From the NCBI GenBank assembly GCA_903884655.1, contig CAISFO010000027.1:1-55833 (forward strand): a stretch of 55,833 nt of DNA. Direction: 5' to 3'. Position numbers and translations under genes: made by a program. Positions 25,884 to 35,192 of this stretch are shown here, in pieces. Every line of letters starts with the position of its first letter. Position 1 is the first letter of the stretch. The notes beneath the pieces were generated by a model, which worked only from the letters and a program-made list of their open reading frames with translations, was not told the origin of the DNA and ran no database searches. This DNA comes from an uncultured Holophagaceae bacterium. GTDB taxonomy: Bacteria > Acidobacteriota > Holophagae > Holophagales > Holophagaceae.

Positions 25884-26831
25884 TTAGGCGCACAGGCCGC
25901 GAAAGAGCTTGTCCATGGCCGCAACCAGATCGTCCTCACCAAGACCGGCGCATTGGTGCAGGTACTCCCGGCTGCCCAGGTCGAACAGGTACCGATCACG
26001 CAGCCCGAAGGTGTTCAGAGGCTGATGCAGTCCCGCTTCACGCAGGAAATGCGCGACCATGCCGTCCAGTCCGCCAGAGCCAAGGAAGCCCTCCTCCAGC
26101 GTGACCACAGAAGATGCCTGAGCCACCAGTCCTTGCAGGGCCCTCGAGCGAATGGGTTTGGGTCGAAGCAGGTCGATGACGCCCAGAGTCCCGGGGGATA
26201 GGCGATCGGCGATTCGCAGGGCCTTGTGGACCATGTAGCCTGTGGCCAGGACCAGATGCCGACCCGGGCGGAGCAGGCGGAACCCCTCCTCCAAGGCAGC
26301 AGGGGAGACTTTCGCCTGAAGGTCCGGCAGGGGCTTCCCCTCCATCCGGATGTACTTTGGGCCCGGTGCCTCCAGGGTGTGGTCCACCAGCAGTGCCGCC
26401 GTGGCGGCATCCGAGGGTGCATGTATTTCCATGTGAGGAAGGACACCCAGAATGGCGAGATCCTCAAGGCAGTGGTGAGTCGGGCCAGAGACTTCGTAGC
26501 TCATGCCGGCCCCCACCCCCAGAAGCGTGACTTGGACTGGCCTCAATTGGGCATGCAGCGCCAGCCCCACCCGGATCTGCTCGTAACAGCGCATAGTCAG
26601 GAAAGGGGCGATGGCATAGGCGTAGACCTTGAAGCCTTCCAGGGCCAAGCCAAGCGCCACATTGATGAGGTTCTGTTCCGCAATGCCCACATTGATGCAC
26701 CGGCCGGGATGCTCCTGGCGCATGCGGTCGAGCAGCGGTGAACCGAAATCCGCGGTAAGAAAAAAGACATCGTCACGCTGCTGCATGCGGTCCAGGAGCG
26801 TGGCCAGGAAACCGTCCCTCATGGCTTTCAT
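25884..26831 (-). CDS. transketolase-like protein, C-terminal (pyrimidine-binding) subunit
   Basis: A 315-residue protein matching the second half of transketolase: the pyrimidine-binding domain with the catalytic Glu52 in NVGIAEQNLINVALGLA, then the C-terminal domain (VLATGYMVHKALRIADRL). SYEVSGPTHHCLEDLAIL contains the conserved His pair region. It overlaps the N-terminal-half gene by four bases (ATGA), so the two subunits are probably made in equal amounts. Split transketolases of this kind occur in secondary sugar pathways. Here it would transfer a two-carbon ketol unit to a sugar made by the neighbouring enzymes; that is inference. Confidence 0.87.
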   Translation of the reverse strand: MKAMRDGFLATLLDRMQQRDDVFFLTADFGSPLLDRMRQEHPGRCINVGIAEQNLINVALGLALEGFKVYAYAIAPFLTMRCYEQIRVGLALHAQLRPVQVTLLGVGAGMSYEVSGPTHHCLEDLAILGVLPHMEIHAPSDAATAALLVDHTLEAPGPKYIRMEGKPLPDLQAKVSPAALEEGFRLLRPGRHLVLATGYMVHKALRIADRLSPGTLGVIDLLRPKPIRSRALQGLVAQASSVVTLEEGFLGSGGLDGMVAHFLREAGLHQPLNTFGLRDRYLFDLGSREYLHQCAGLGEDDLVAAMDKLFRGLCA

Positions 26832-27652
26832 GACGAGTACTCCCGGATCAGGGCGTCAAGTTCGTCGGACGAAACAGCTTTGATGTGGCTGAGGGGATCG
26901 CCCTCGAGCGAAGGCACGCCCTTGCCCTTGATGGTGCGGGCCACCAGCACCTTGGGCCGCCCCTGCCGCTGGGATGATAGGTGTTGGAGCGCCTGCTGGA
27001 CGGCGTGAACATCGTGACCATCCACCTCGATGGCATGCCAACCGAACGCTTCAAAGCGCGCCAGCATGGGTTCCAGATCGATGATGTTCCGGCAGAAGTC
27101 CAGCATGGCCCCCTGGTTGGCGTCCACGACCAGGGTCAGGTTGTCCAGCCGACGCGCTGCGGCGAACATGACCGCCTCCCAGACGGAACCTTCATACAGC
27201 TCGCCATCACCTACCAGGACGAAAACCTGGGACTCGGAGCCACGCGCTTTGAGGGCAACCGCCATCCCGGCTCCGACCCCTGGGCCGTGGCCCAGGGAAC
27301 CATTGGTGGTTTCGTACCCGGGGATGATGCCATCCGGAATCCCGCCCAGGAAGCTGCCCTCCTGGCAAACCCGGTCGAGTTCTGAAGGCGGGAAGTAACC
27401 CCGGTCGGCCAGGATGGGAAACAGAGCGATGGATCCATGCCCTTTGCTGGCGATAAAGCGATCCCGACCCGGCCACAGGGGTTCAGCCCCCTTATGGGCC
27501 AAGATGCCCCCATAAAAGAGCGCCACGAGGATCTCGACAGCGGAAAGGGAGGAGGAGAGCCGTGTTTCCGGAGCGATGCGGTTCACTTCCATGGTTCGGC
27601 GCCGAACCTCGCGGCACTTGGCGACCAGGTCAATGGCGGGGACAGCGGTCAT
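26828..27652 (-). CDS. transketolase-like protein, N-terminal (thiamine diphosphate) subunit
   Basis: A 274-residue protein matching the first half of transketolase. The thiamine-diphosphate/Mg motif runs from Gly148-Asp-Gly150 (LVGDGELYEGS) to Asn179 (LVVDANQG). Other family marks are FIASKGHGSIALFPIL and GSLGHGPGVGAGMA. With the next gene it reconstitutes one transketolase. It overlaps the upstream reductase gene by four bases and the downstream subunit by four bases. Its inclusion in a sugar operon argues against a housekeeping pentose-phosphate role. Confidence 0.88.
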   Translation of the reverse strand: MTAVPAIDLVAKCREVRRRTMEVNRIAPETRLSSSLSAVEILVALFYGGILAHKGAEPLWPGRDRFIASKGHGSIALFPILADRGYFPPSELDRVCQEGSFLGGIPDGIIPGYETTNGSLGHGPGVGAGMAVALKARGSESQVFVLVGDGELYEGSVWEAVMFAAARRLDNLTLVVDANQGAMLDFCRNIIDLEPMLARFEAFGWHAIEVDGHDVHAVQQALQHLSSQRQGRPKVLVARTIKGKGVPSLEGDPLSHIKAVSSDELDALIREYSS

Positions 27653-28605
27653 GACTGGGATCTTTCAGCGAACCAATGACAGGTTTCTTGGATGCCATCC
27701 AGGAGCGGAATCGCTGGGGACCAGCCAAGCTCTTTGAAATCACGACTATCTAAGCACTTTCTCGTGGCACCATCCGGCCGGGAGGCGTCCCAGAGGATGC
27801 AACCTTCGTACCCACTTACCCCCGAAACCATCTGGGCCAATTCCAGGATGGACGTTTCCACGCCGGTGCCAAGGTTGTAGGGGCGGTTCTCAAGGCGTTG
27901 GGCGTTCGCCAGAGCGAACAAGGACGCCCGGGCCACATCCCTGGCGTGGATGAATTCCCGGATGGGCTTGCCGCTGCCCCAAAGCACGACTTCCTGCAGC
28001 GCTTCCCGCTTAGCCCGATGGAACCTGGCCACCAGCGCGCCCAGCACATGCCCGGCCGTTTCAGAAAAATGATCGCCCGGTCCGTACATGGTGTTCGGGA
28101 TCAGCGCAATGCACTGGGGCCCTTCCTCCTGCCGCGTGTAGGCTTCACAGGCGGCTAGCCCGGCAAGCTTGGCGGAGGCGTAGGCCGCACTGGAGGGCTC
28201 CAGAGGTCCGGTGTGCAGCGCGGACTCTGGAATGGGCTGTCGCGCATCCCTGGGATAGACACAGGAGGAGCCGTAAAAGACGAGGTAACGGGTTCCGGAC
28301 TTGCGGGCCGCCTCGAACACGGCATCTTGGATGGCCAGGTTCACATGCAGGAAATCTGCCGGTCGCCGCAGGTTCTCCTGGATGCCACCGGTCAGCCCAG
28401 CGCAGAGAAACACCACGCCTGGTCGCGCTGCCTCGAAGAACCGCCTCACTGCCCCCGCGTCCTCCAGGTTCAGTTCGGCCTTTGGTTTCACCAGAGGAGA
28501 ACAACCCTGCATTTCCAACTGTTCCACCAGATGGCGACCCAGGAGCCCACGGTGTCCCGCGACAAAGGGGCGTCGATCCCCCAGGAGTGCCTGCAGATCA
28601 ACCAT
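27649..28605 (-). CDS. GDP-L-fucose-synthase-like sugar epimerase/reductase
   Basis: A 318-residue extended SDR of the GDP-fucose synthase (Fcl/WcaG) group, which also contains ColC, the GDP-L-colitose synthase. The NADP motif is VAGHRGLLGRHLV; the active site is Ser114/Cys115 in YGSSCVYP, Tyr142/Lys146 in YASAKLAGL and His186 in ETAGHVLGAL. All catalytic residues known for GDP-fucose synthase are in place. The ATG at 28605 overlaps the end of the dehydratase gene by eight bases. With a ColD-like partner, a 3,6-dideoxy product is as likely as fucose. Confidence 0.85.
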   Translation of the reverse strand: MVDLQALLGDRRPFVAGHRGLLGRHLVEQLEMQGCSPLVKPKAELNLEDAGAVRRFFEAARPGVVFLCAGLTGGIQENLRRPADFLHVNLAIQDAVFEAARKSGTRYLVFYGSSCVYPRDARQPIPESALHTGPLEPSSAAYASAKLAGLAACEAYTRQEEGPQCIALIPNTMYGPGDHFSETAGHVLGALVARFHRAKREALQEVVLWGSGKPIREFIHARDVARASLFALANAQRLENRPYNLGTGVETSILELAQMVSGVSGYEGCILWDASRPDGATRKCLDSRDFKELGWSPAIPLLDGIQETCHWFAERSQS

Positions 28606-29785
28606 GCCACTGCACCTGGTTGAGGAGGTCGCACAGCTGCCGGATCCGACCAGGTTCCAGGTCCGGATAGTTCCCGATGTAGAAACCGAAGAAGTGGACG
28701 TGCTCGGCCACGGGAAACTGCAGGTGGTGCCTCTCCGGAAGGATTCCGTGAAGGTAGGGCTGGCGAGTCTGGTTTCCACCCCCTGCGGTTCCCCGGCGGA
28801 ATTCCACACGCGCTTCGCGCATGGCCTGCATCAGCCGCTGGCACAAGTCCTGATCCGGCTCTCGGAGAACCAGCGTAAAGGCGTAGTTGCAGCTGCCTTC
28901 AACCTTGAATTCGGTGAAAAACCGCTTCGGATCCAGCCCCTCCAGAAACATCTGGAAGTTGGCCCTCCTCTTTTCGTTGTTGGCGTCCAGGCGGGGCAGC
29001 TGACTCAACCCCATGACTGCATTGATTTCGGTGTTTCGAAAATTGTGAGCCGCAAAGGCAAATATGAAGTCGGGGTTGAGGTCGGGATGGGCCGCCTGCC
29101 AGCGCCTTCGAAGGTCCGCATCCGTGGCTTCCCGCACCATTCCATGGGACCGGAACATCCTCGCGAGCTGGTAGAACTCCGAGTCGTTGGTGCAAACCAT
29201 CCCGCCTTCCACCGTGCTGAGATGATGGGCGTAGTAGAACGAGAAGTTGGAGGCCAGCCCAAAGGAGCCGACCTTCTGACCACGATGGGTGGCGCCATGG
29301 GATTCACAGGTGTCCTCGATCAATGGAATGTCCCTGGCCTGGAGTTCCTGGAGCAGCCGTTCGGACAGGCCGCTGAAACCGAGTACATGGGTAAGGAATA
29401 CGGCCCGGGTGCGCGACGTGATGCAGGCGAGTATCTGATCCACGTTCATCGACAAGGTAGGGAGGTCGATATCGACGAACACGGGCGTATGACCCGCTCC
29501 GAGAACCGAGGCGATGTCGGAAACCCAGGTGACACAAGGCACGATCACCTCACCTACACCGAACCGTTCTCTCAGGACAGCCATGGTGATGTGGTTCGCG
29601 GAGCTTCCACTGTTCACGAAGAGACTGTGGCGCACCCCCAGCCAATCCGACCAGGCCTGCTCGAAGGCCTGCACTTGCCTGGATTGGGTCAGGATCGGGA
29701 GGTCCGGCCCGCTGAGAAAGTCAATGACCCGGTCCAGATCATCACGCGTGATGTTGTTCTGCATTAGGGGCAGATCGATGGTCAT
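28598..29785 (-). CDS. DegT-family PLP enzyme, probable sugar 3-dehydratase (ColD/RfbH-like)
   Basis: A PLP-dependent enzyme of 395 residues in the DegT/DnrJ/EryC1 family. Most family members are aminotransferases with a PLP-binding Lys in a FSFYxxK motif. Here that motif reads FSFYYAHHLSTVEGG, with His188 at the Lys position, as in the 3-dehydratases ColD, RfbH and E1. Other family marks are VNSGSSANH near residue 58 and PLIEDTCESHGA near 155. I chose the ATG at 29785, preceded by GGGAA; the upstream open frame is antisense to the next gene and not conserved in type. It probably removes the 3-hydroxyl of a 4-keto-6-deoxy nucleotide sugar. The 4,6-dehydratase that would feed it is not in the window. 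Confidence 0.82.
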   Translation of the reverse strand: MTIDLPLMQNNITRDDLDRVIDFLSGPDLPILTQSRQVQAFEQAWSDWLGVRHSLFVNSGSSANHITMAVLRERFGVGEVIVPCVTWVSDIASVLGAGHTPVFVDIDLPTLSMNVDQILACITSRTRAVFLTHVLGFSGLSERLLQELQARDIPLIEDTCESHGATHRGQKVGSFGLASNFSFYYAHHLSTVEGGMVCTNDSEFYQLARMFRSHGMVREATDADLRRRWQAAHPDLNPDFIFAFAAHNFRNTEINAVMGLSQLPRLDANNEKRRANFQMFLEGLDPKRFFTEFKVEGSCNYAFTLVLREPDQDLCQRLMQAMREARVEFRRGTAGGGNQTRQPYLHGILPERHHLQFPVAEHVHFFGFYIGNYPDLEPGRIRQLCDLLNQVQWHG

Positions 29786-29811
29786 TCCATTTCCCGGAGC
29801 GTTGACATGAT

Positions 29812-30870
29812 TCAAGTATGACTGAAGCCTGTTCCTTGGACTGCTGAAGACTGCGGACGCCCTCGCTCCATCAGCAAGACGACGCCACCGACCAGGGCGA
29901 GCAGCAGACGCTGCAAGTGAACAATCGCGCTGCAGGCCAAAAGGTCGGGGGCTGAACAGCCCAGACCGGTTCCGAGGGTCAGTAACAGGGCCTCCTGGAG
30001 CCCGAACCCTCCCAGGGAGATGGGCAGGATCATGGCGAAATTGAAGAAGGCCATGAACCCCAGGGCCAGTCCAAGGGTCATCGAGATGTGCATGGCCCTT
30101 GCGGCGGCCAAGACACCGCCGGCATTGACGAGAGCGGAAAGGATTGCCAGTCCCACACCCACCAGCAGGTGTTTCCTGGAGAAGGAATCCAATCCTTGCT
30201 GTTTGAATTTCGAGAGCAGCTTCGGTGCCGCACCCGCCAAGCCAAGCACCACCAGTCCGATCAAAGCCCAGGTCAGGGGCTGCCGCAACCATGCCGGGGC
30301 ACGAACGAGCATGTCGGCCGTCGAGGGACAAGCGAACAGGGAGAACGCCGCGGCCAGGGACCACACACCCACGCCCAGCAGCCTGGTCATCAGCAGGACC
30401 TGGACACAGGAGGCATGGCTCCAGCCATGGCGACGCAGCTTGAACCAGATGGCCCCATCGGCCCCAGCTGAGGCCGGGAGCGCGTACAGGAAAGCCCGGC
30501 TCACCGCCACCACCTGAGCCCATCGAGCGAAGGGCTGCCGGGGCGCGAGCACCATCCGACCGGCAGCATCGAACCGCAGCGAATCGACCAGGATGACCAG
30601 CCCGACATAGGCCAAGGCGCTTCCAAATGCCCACAGCGGATTCACCTGGGCCATGGCCGCCAGGACCTTTGACAAGGGTACCTTCCGGACAGCCACCCAG
30701 ACAAGGAGTCCGGTCACGGCAACCTTGGCTAGCCAGGTGGCCCAAATGCGCCTGGTGCTGATATCGGCTCTGGTCAGCGGGAAGTCCTTCCTTGGTGGGG
30801 TGACAGTTCGGATGGGGTCCGGAGTCAGTTCCCCGAGAACAGGAGTATCTTTCTGGCGATGAAATTCCAA
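29812..30870 (-). CDS. LPG-synthase-type membrane protein (flippase-like, UPF0104)
   Basis: A 352-residue inner-membrane protein with about eight hydrophobic helices. The stretch LPASAGADGAIWFKLRRHG and the C-terminal LPISLGGFGLQEALLL are the two signatures of the lysylphosphatidylglycerol synthase transmembrane (AglD/YbhN-like) family. Members without the catalytic domain occur in glycan loci, where a lipid-handling role is suspected. The start appears to be TTG at 30870, which overlaps gtrA by 46 bases; no later standard start suits the first helix. The first 45 residues are hydrophilic and poorly typical. Confidence 0.78.
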   Translation of the reverse strand: MEFHRQKDTPVLGELTPDPIRTVTPPRKDFPLTRADISTRRIWATWLAKVAVTGLLVWVAVRKVPLSKVLAAMAQVNPLWAFGSALAYVGLVILVDSLRFDAAGRMVLAPRQPFARWAQVVAVSRAFLYALPASAGADGAIWFKLRRHGWSHASCVQVLLMTRLLGVGVWSLAAAFSLFACPSTADMLVRAPAWLRQPLTWALIGLVVLGLAGAAPKLLSKFKQQGLDSFSRKHLLVGVGLAILSALVNAGGVLAAARAMHISMTLGLALGFMAFFNFAMILPISLGGFGLQEALLLTLGTGLGCSAPDLLACSAIVHLQRLLLALVGGVVLLMERGRPQSSAVQGTGFSHT

Positions 30871-31250
30871 GCAAACACAACACCAGTGGTCAGCAGCTTG
30901 GCCACCCGGTAATCCAGCCCCAGCCTGCCCGTGAGCAGCCAGAGACCCAGTTCATTCAATCCCAAGCCAAGGACTCCAATTGCCGCGAAGACCAGGAATT
31001 CTCTCCTGCGATCCTGGATCCGATGCCGCGGGAAAACCCAGATCACACTCAAGGTGTAGTTCACGGCCAACCCCAGGAGGAAGGCCATGGCCGCCGACAG
31101 CAGGTAATGCACACCGGCCCCGGCAGTCAGCAGCCAGAGGGTTCCGAAGTCGACGCCAAAGGCGAACCCGCCCACCACGAGGTACCGCAGGAATTGGACT
31201 TGTGTGTTGTCCGATGGAGCGACCAGCAGCCGGTGGACTCGCTCCATCAT
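30825..31250 (-). CDS. GtrA-family membrane protein
   Basis: A 141-residue protein with four hydrophobic helices. [22 protein letters not shown] and the later [14 protein letters not shown] and [10 protein letters not shown] are typical of GtrA. The family is proposed to move polyprenyl-phosphate sugars across the inner membrane. The ATG at 31250 overlaps the upstream stop (ATGATG). It works logically with the GT2 and GT-C genes of the same operon. Confidence 0.88.
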   Translation of the reverse strand: MMERVHRLLVAPSDNTQVQFLRYLVVGGFAFGVDFGTLWLLTAGAGVHYLLSAAMAFLLGLAVNYTLSVIWVFPRHRIQDRRREFLVFAAIGVLGLGLNELGLWLLTGRLGLDYRVAKLLTTGVVFAWNFIARKILLFSGN

Positions 31251-32851
31251 GCGCGTGCTTCCGGCGCGGACCCAGGCTTCCGGGTCTCGTGGTACTCCTC
31301 CTCCGTGTTGACGGCCCACAGATTGGAGCGCTCCGTCACGCCCGCCACCAGATTGTCCACCGCCGTCATGGCTGCGAGCATCGAGTGGTCCTGATTGTTG
31401 TACCGGTGCATGCCGTTCCGTCCCACCAAATAAAGATTGGGGATCCGATCCACGAAGGTCCGGACGACATCCAGCTGGTCGTAAGTCCCGAAGTAGGCCG
31501 GGTAGGCCTTCTGCACTCGGATCACGATGGCGTCTTCCACATCTGTCGCCACCGCCAGGCCGATCTTTTCAAGCTCATGCTTGGCCAACTCGATCATGTC
31601 GGCATCTGGCAGCTTCCACAGGCTGTCCCCCTCAGTGCAGAAGTACTCCAGGCCCAGCCAGACCTTGTCAGGGTTCTGCACGAGATAGGGGCTCCAGTTG
31701 TTGAAAATCTGAAGCCGGCCGAGCTGGACGTCGCTTTCCTGAATGTAGATCCAGTTGTCAGGCACCAGTCCGTTCCGGGTGGGGGTGGTCGTCTGGTTGC
31801 GAACCAATAGCCGATCCAGGAGAATCCCGACGGTTATGAAGTCGCGGTATTGGAGACCCGCGGCCACAGCTCGGACCTCCGACGGAACACCCTCACCCAT
31901 GCCAAGGATCAGGTCCTTGATGGGCATGGTGGAGAAAAAGAGGCCCCCCTCCAGACGAGTCGAAATCCCCGTGGCCTGGTCTCGGACCCAGATCGCGCCA
32001 ATCTGGCCATCTGAATACTCCACACGGGTTACCGTCTGCCCAAGGCGGATCTCACCTCCCAGACCGATCACTTCAGAGGCCACCGTCTCCCACATCTGAC
32101 CAGGTCCAAGCTTCGGATAATAGAACGATTCGATGAGGCTGGTTTCCGTTTCCTTCTGCCGAGCGCTCGACCGGATGGCAAGCACTTTCTTGAGGGCATG
32201 GAACACTGCCTTGGTGACGGAAAGCCCCTTGATGCGCTGCGCCCCCCATTCAGCCTTGATGCCGGAGCATGGGACGCCCCACACCTTCTCCGTGTAATCC
32301 TTGAAGAATGTCCCGTAAAGCTCGGTACCGAACCGGTTGATGAAAAATTCCTCGAGAGACTTCTCCGGTTGTTTCGGGAACAGGCGCGCCCACACGTAGG
32401 TCACGCCGATCCGGAAGGTGCGCAGTATTCCTAGATTCGCGAGGGTCTGAATGGTCAGCGAAATCGGGTAGTCGAAGAATTTGCGCAGGAAGAGAATCCG
32501 CGAGAGCCGGTTCCTCACGAGCATGACCTGATCCACGGCATCAGGATCCGGTGCGCCGGGCAAGTCGGATACCGGAATGTCCCTGCCGAGTTCCTTGTAG
32601 TCACGAGAGGGCCGCCCCTGGATGGGCATCCTGGCGAACCACCAATCCATGACCCGGTCCACCTTGGAGAAGAACCGGTGGCCGCCGATATCCATCCGGT
32701 TTCCGTGATGGCATACGGTTCTCGAAATCCCACCCACATAATCCAGCTGTTCCAGGACGATCGGACGGATATCAGTCCGGGTCAGCAGTTCATGCGCAGC
32801 GGTCAAGCCCGCCGGTCCCGCCCCGATGATGATCGCCGTGCGTGGCTTCAT
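31247..32851 (-). CDS. FAD-dependent oxidoreductase (protoporphyrinogen-oxidase / UGM-like fold)
   Basis: A 534-residue flavoprotein. The dinucleotide motif [15 protein letters not shown] is at residues 8 to 22, followed by [14 protein letters not shown] and [11 protein letters not shown], as in the amine-oxidase / UDP-galactopyranose-mutase-like superfamily. The C-terminus has [19 protein letters not shown], which closes the FAD site. Its length exceeds bacterial UGM (about 370 to 400). Related proteins are often found beside GtrA and GT-C genes in glycan loci. The reaction is unknown; sugar-ring or lipid-carrier oxidation are options. The gene starts 49 bases after the GT-C gene. Confidence 0.8.
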   Translation of the reverse strand: MKPRTAIIIGAGPAGLTAAHELLTRTDIRPIVLEQLDYVGGISRTVCHHGNRMDIGGHRFFSKVDRVMDWWFARMPIQGRPSRDYKELGRDIPVSDLPGAPDPDAVDQVMLVRNRLSRILFLRKFFDYPISLTIQTLANLGILRTFRIGVTYVWARLFPKQPEKSLEEFFINRFGTELYGTFFKDYTEKVWGVPCSGIKAEWGAQRIKGLSVTKAVFHALKKVLAIRSSARQKETETSLIESFYYPKLGPGQMWETVASEVIGLGGEIRLGQTVTRVEYSDGQIGAIWVRDQATGISTRLEGGLFFSTMPIKDLILGMGEGVPSEVRAVAAGLQYRDFITVGILLDRLLVRNQTTTPTRNGLVPDNWIYIQESDVQLGRLQIFNNWSPYLVQNPDKVWLGLEYFCTEGDSLWKLPDADMIELAKHELEKIGLAVATDVEDAIVIRVQKAYPAYFGTYDQLDVVRTFVDRIPNLYLVGRNGMHRYNNQDHSMLAAMTAVDNLVAGVTERSNLWAVNTEEEYHETRKPGSAPEARA

Positions 32852-32900
32852 GGTCTGCCTCAGAAGTCGTTGAAAAGGGCCCCGGGATCGGAGTGTCCGT

Positions 32901-34757
32901 TCACGGGGTGGGCCAGATGTTCATGAGATCGGAATCCAGTGACTCCTCGGGCCCGCAGCCCTGGAAGACACGGGGCATGTTTTCCGGGACGAGAAACACC
33001 CCGATGGGTTGCCGCCCCTTTGAATTCATCTGGAGACGGTCACCTTGTGTCAACCGCATCCAGCCGTCATCAGGTTCCAACCTAGCACCGTTCACCTGCC
33101 ATTCAAGGCTACCGGAATCCCCTCGCCTGGCCATCGTGGCATTCAGTTGAATCTTTGGAGAGGCCGGTCCTCTCAACAGGAAGAACTGGAAGGGCGACTT
33201 GAACCAGGGGTGGGCGGCGAGTGCCTCCTCCGCATACAGGCGGTACCGCCCTGACCGGGGCACGCTCCAGGTGGCCGAGGGCGCTTGCGGTGTCACTCGG
33301 GCACTCAACCCAGGTTTCCAGATGAAAGGCGTCTCCGGGAGGAAGTGCGAGGCCATCGGCAGCTGGAGGGCCGGCCATTCCCCGATCCACCAGTAGACCC
33401 GGCTCGAGAAGAGAATGGCTCCAGGCGGATCCGACAGCAGAGTTTCAGGCGGATAGGATGGCAGGCGCCCCTGCAGAGACAGGGCCCTCGCCAGCGTGGG
33501 CAGGAACCAGCAGGCGGCATAGGCGGGTTCATGCCTCAGGATGAACCCGACTCCGTCGAGCACCCGATCGGCAGGCTCAAGCTCCCCGTCGAGGCGGACC
33601 ATCAATCGATTCTGGAACGCCAGAGTACTCCTCGAATTGGCCACACCAAGATGCACCCAGGCGAAGAGGAGCAGGCCCGCCGGAATCAGGGGCAGCCAGC
33701 AGGTGAAGAACTCGTGCTCTTTCGTCCCGGGAACCGGGTGGTGTTGGGCGAGCCAGACCCCGGCCTGTAGTGCCGCCACGACCAGGACAGACTGGAGATG
33801 GTAGGGATAATGAATCGACAATCTGGAAATGGAAGCCACCTGGACCGCCTGGATCATCGCCAGAATGCCCAGCAGGCCAGGCCGCCGAAGGTTGAAGAGC
33901 CCTTTCAAGGTGACGAGAATGGACGCGATCAAAAGCAGCATGGCGGTGATATCACCTTGCTGGAAGGGCATCGACCAAGGGGTTCCTCGCCAAGGAGGGA
34001 CGGGCAACCCGTTGAACCAGGTGTTGTCAGCTACCAGGTACCGGAAGGCGACGGTGGCCGAGCTCGTGGCGGCCAGGTAAATCCCCCACACTAGGAAGGG
34101 CAGGCCTCCACCGAGGACCAGCCACAACCAGCGACGGTGAACACCCCAACGCCGGGACGCGGGCCGGACCATCAGGCAAAGGAGGAAGACGAAGGCGGAC
34201 AGACCAGCCATGCGGAGGTTTGACATGGCACAAAGGGACAGTACTGAACCTGCCACCAAAGTGGTTAGGCGGCGTCTGGATACCCTCCACACCATGAGGC
34301 CCACCAGCAGCAGGGAGGTGCTCAGGGTATCGGGCCGGTACTCCACGGCCCACAGCGTAAACAAGGGTGATAGCAGCGGCAGGGCACAGACCGAAAGCCT
34401 CAGCCAAACCGCAGCCTTGCTCCTTAGTGCCAAGAGGTAAACACACCATCCTGCCAAACCCCAGAACGGCACCTGCATCCACCTCATCCAGAGGATGGTC
34501 GAGGCCCCTGGACCTTGGACTAGGCGTTTCGCGGGCGCCATCAAGCACCACTGGAGAGGGCCATGGTGCTCCCAGAAATCCCGGAAGGGCACCCGCCCAT
34601 GGCTGACCCACTGCGTGGCACGGTTGAATTCAAGCTCATCCCAGGCCAGGCACCGGCCCCATTGTAGCCAGACCAGGAGTAGGGCCATAGCACCGATCAA
34701 GACGGCGATGGACAGATGGGTCACCCAAGTCCTGGTCTGTTGGGCATCATCGTTCAT
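32901..34757 (-). CDS. GT-C glycosyltransferase with C-terminal extracytoplasmic domain
   Basis: A 618-residue protein; about ten hydrophobic helices occupy residues 15 to 390. The first loop has [16 protein letters not shown], where the Asp-Glu pair matches the catalytic acid of PMT/ArnT-like enzymes, then [14 protein letters not shown]. Residues 400 to 618 form a soluble domain, probably periplasmic, with a beta-rich part near the end ([14 protein letters not shown], then [16 protein letters not shown]). The ATG at 34757 is the first gene of the ten-gene operon. A perfect 12-base palindrome lies about 30 bases upstream. Confidence 0.75.
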   Translation of the reverse strand: MNDDAQQTRTWVTHLSIAVLIGAMALLLVWLQWGRCLAWDELEFNRATQWVSHGRVPFRDFWEHHGPLQWCLMAPAKRLVQGPGASTILWMRWMQVPFWGLAGWCVYLLALRSKAAVWLRLSVCALPLLSPLFTLWAVEYRPDTLSTSLLLVGLMVWRVSRRRLTTLVAGSVLSLCAMSNLRMAGLSAFVFLLCLMVRPASRRWGVHRRWLWLVLGGGLPFLVWGIYLAATSSATVAFRYLVADNTWFNGLPVPPWRGTPWSMPFQQGDITAMLLLIASILVTLKGLFNLRRPGLLGILAMIQAVQVASISRLSIHYPYHLQSVLVVAALQAGVWLAQHHPVPGTKEHEFFTCWLPLIPAGLLLFAWVHLGVANSRSTLAFQNRLMVRLDGELEPADRVLDGVGFILRHEPAYAACWFLPTLARALSLQGRLPSYPPETLLSDPPGAILFSSRVYWWIGEWPALQLPMASHFLPETPFIWKPGLSARVTPQAPSATWSVPRSGRYRLYAEEALAAHPWFKSPFQFFLLRGPASPKIQLNATMARRGDSGSLEWQVNGARLEPDDGWMRLTQGDRLQMNSKGRQPIGVFLVPENMPRVFQGCGPEESLDSDLMNIWPTP

Positions 34758-34787
34758 GAGGGTACACTCCGCTGGTTACCATCTTCC

Positions 34788-34799
34788 ACGGTCGACCGT
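34788..34799. repeat. 12-base palindrome upstream of the glycan operon
   Basis: ACGGTCGACCGT is a perfect inverted repeat about 30 bases before the first ATG of the minus-strand operon. It could be an operator, but palindromes of this length are expected by chance several times in a window of this size. Confidence 0.3.
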
Positions 34800-35141
34800 C
34801 ACCCAGCAGATCTATGTGAGAAGGCGACCTCCCCGGCCTGGCTCCGGTCAGGAGGGTTCCCGTGGTGTCCTTTGAGCCAGAACAAAAGAATCTGGATTAA
34901 AATGACGAAGACAGGGACTTGGTTCATGCTTAAGCGATCTCGACTCCTTGAATCGGCTTCGATGCCCCGGCCTCGCACAACCTCCTAATAGGGAAGGCCA
35001 GGTCGAGTTTCTGCCGCATTGCGTCGGCCACGTGACTCGATACGTCCATCGGCCCCGAATGTTCTTGTTGATCTTCCTGGCAAGGCAACTGGTATCATTA
35101 GGTTCAAATCTGCTCGAAGCACCCAGTTTTCCATTCTTACC

Positions 35142-35157
35142 TGGCACGAGACTTGAT
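35142..35157 (+). promoter_or_regulatory. sigma-54-like promoter of the pilin gene
   Basis: TGGCACGAGACTTGAT matches the -24/-12 consensus TGGCACG-N4-TTGC(A/T) with one change (A for C in the -12 element) and the exact spacing. The predicted start of transcription leaves a leader of about 25 bases with AAGGAGA at 35181-35187 before the ATG at 35193. Sigma-54 control of pilins is established in Pseudomonas, Myxococcus and Geobacter. Confidence 0.65.
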
Positions 35158-35192
35158 ACTCTTGGCTCGGTCCATTTCCCAAGGAGACACCC

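Larger units (their letters stand above)
34758..35192. other. intergenic region between the glycan operon and the pilin gene
   Basis: This 435-base stretch has no convincing gene; the short frames here lack coding character. It is less GC-rich in the centre. On the left it should contain the promoter of the minus-strand glycan operon, but I see no clear -35/-10 pair. On the right it contains the sigma-54-like pilin promoter. One perfect palindrome is listed separately. Confidence 0.6.

Noticed and set aside
26828..27652. Housekeeping transketolase for the pentose phosphate pathway
   Set aside because: The gene is split, coupled to sugar-nucleotide genes and lies inside a glycan operon, which fits a specialised role better; this remains inference.
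28598..29785. Annotation of the DegT-family enzyme as an aminotransferase
   Set aside because: The PLP-binding lysine is replaced by histidine, so a dehydratase is more likely.
29786..30883. Upstream extension of the DegT-family gene into the LPG-type membrane protein
   Set aside because: The frame is open by chance in a second register of the neighbouring gene; conserved sequence starts only at the ATG at 29785.
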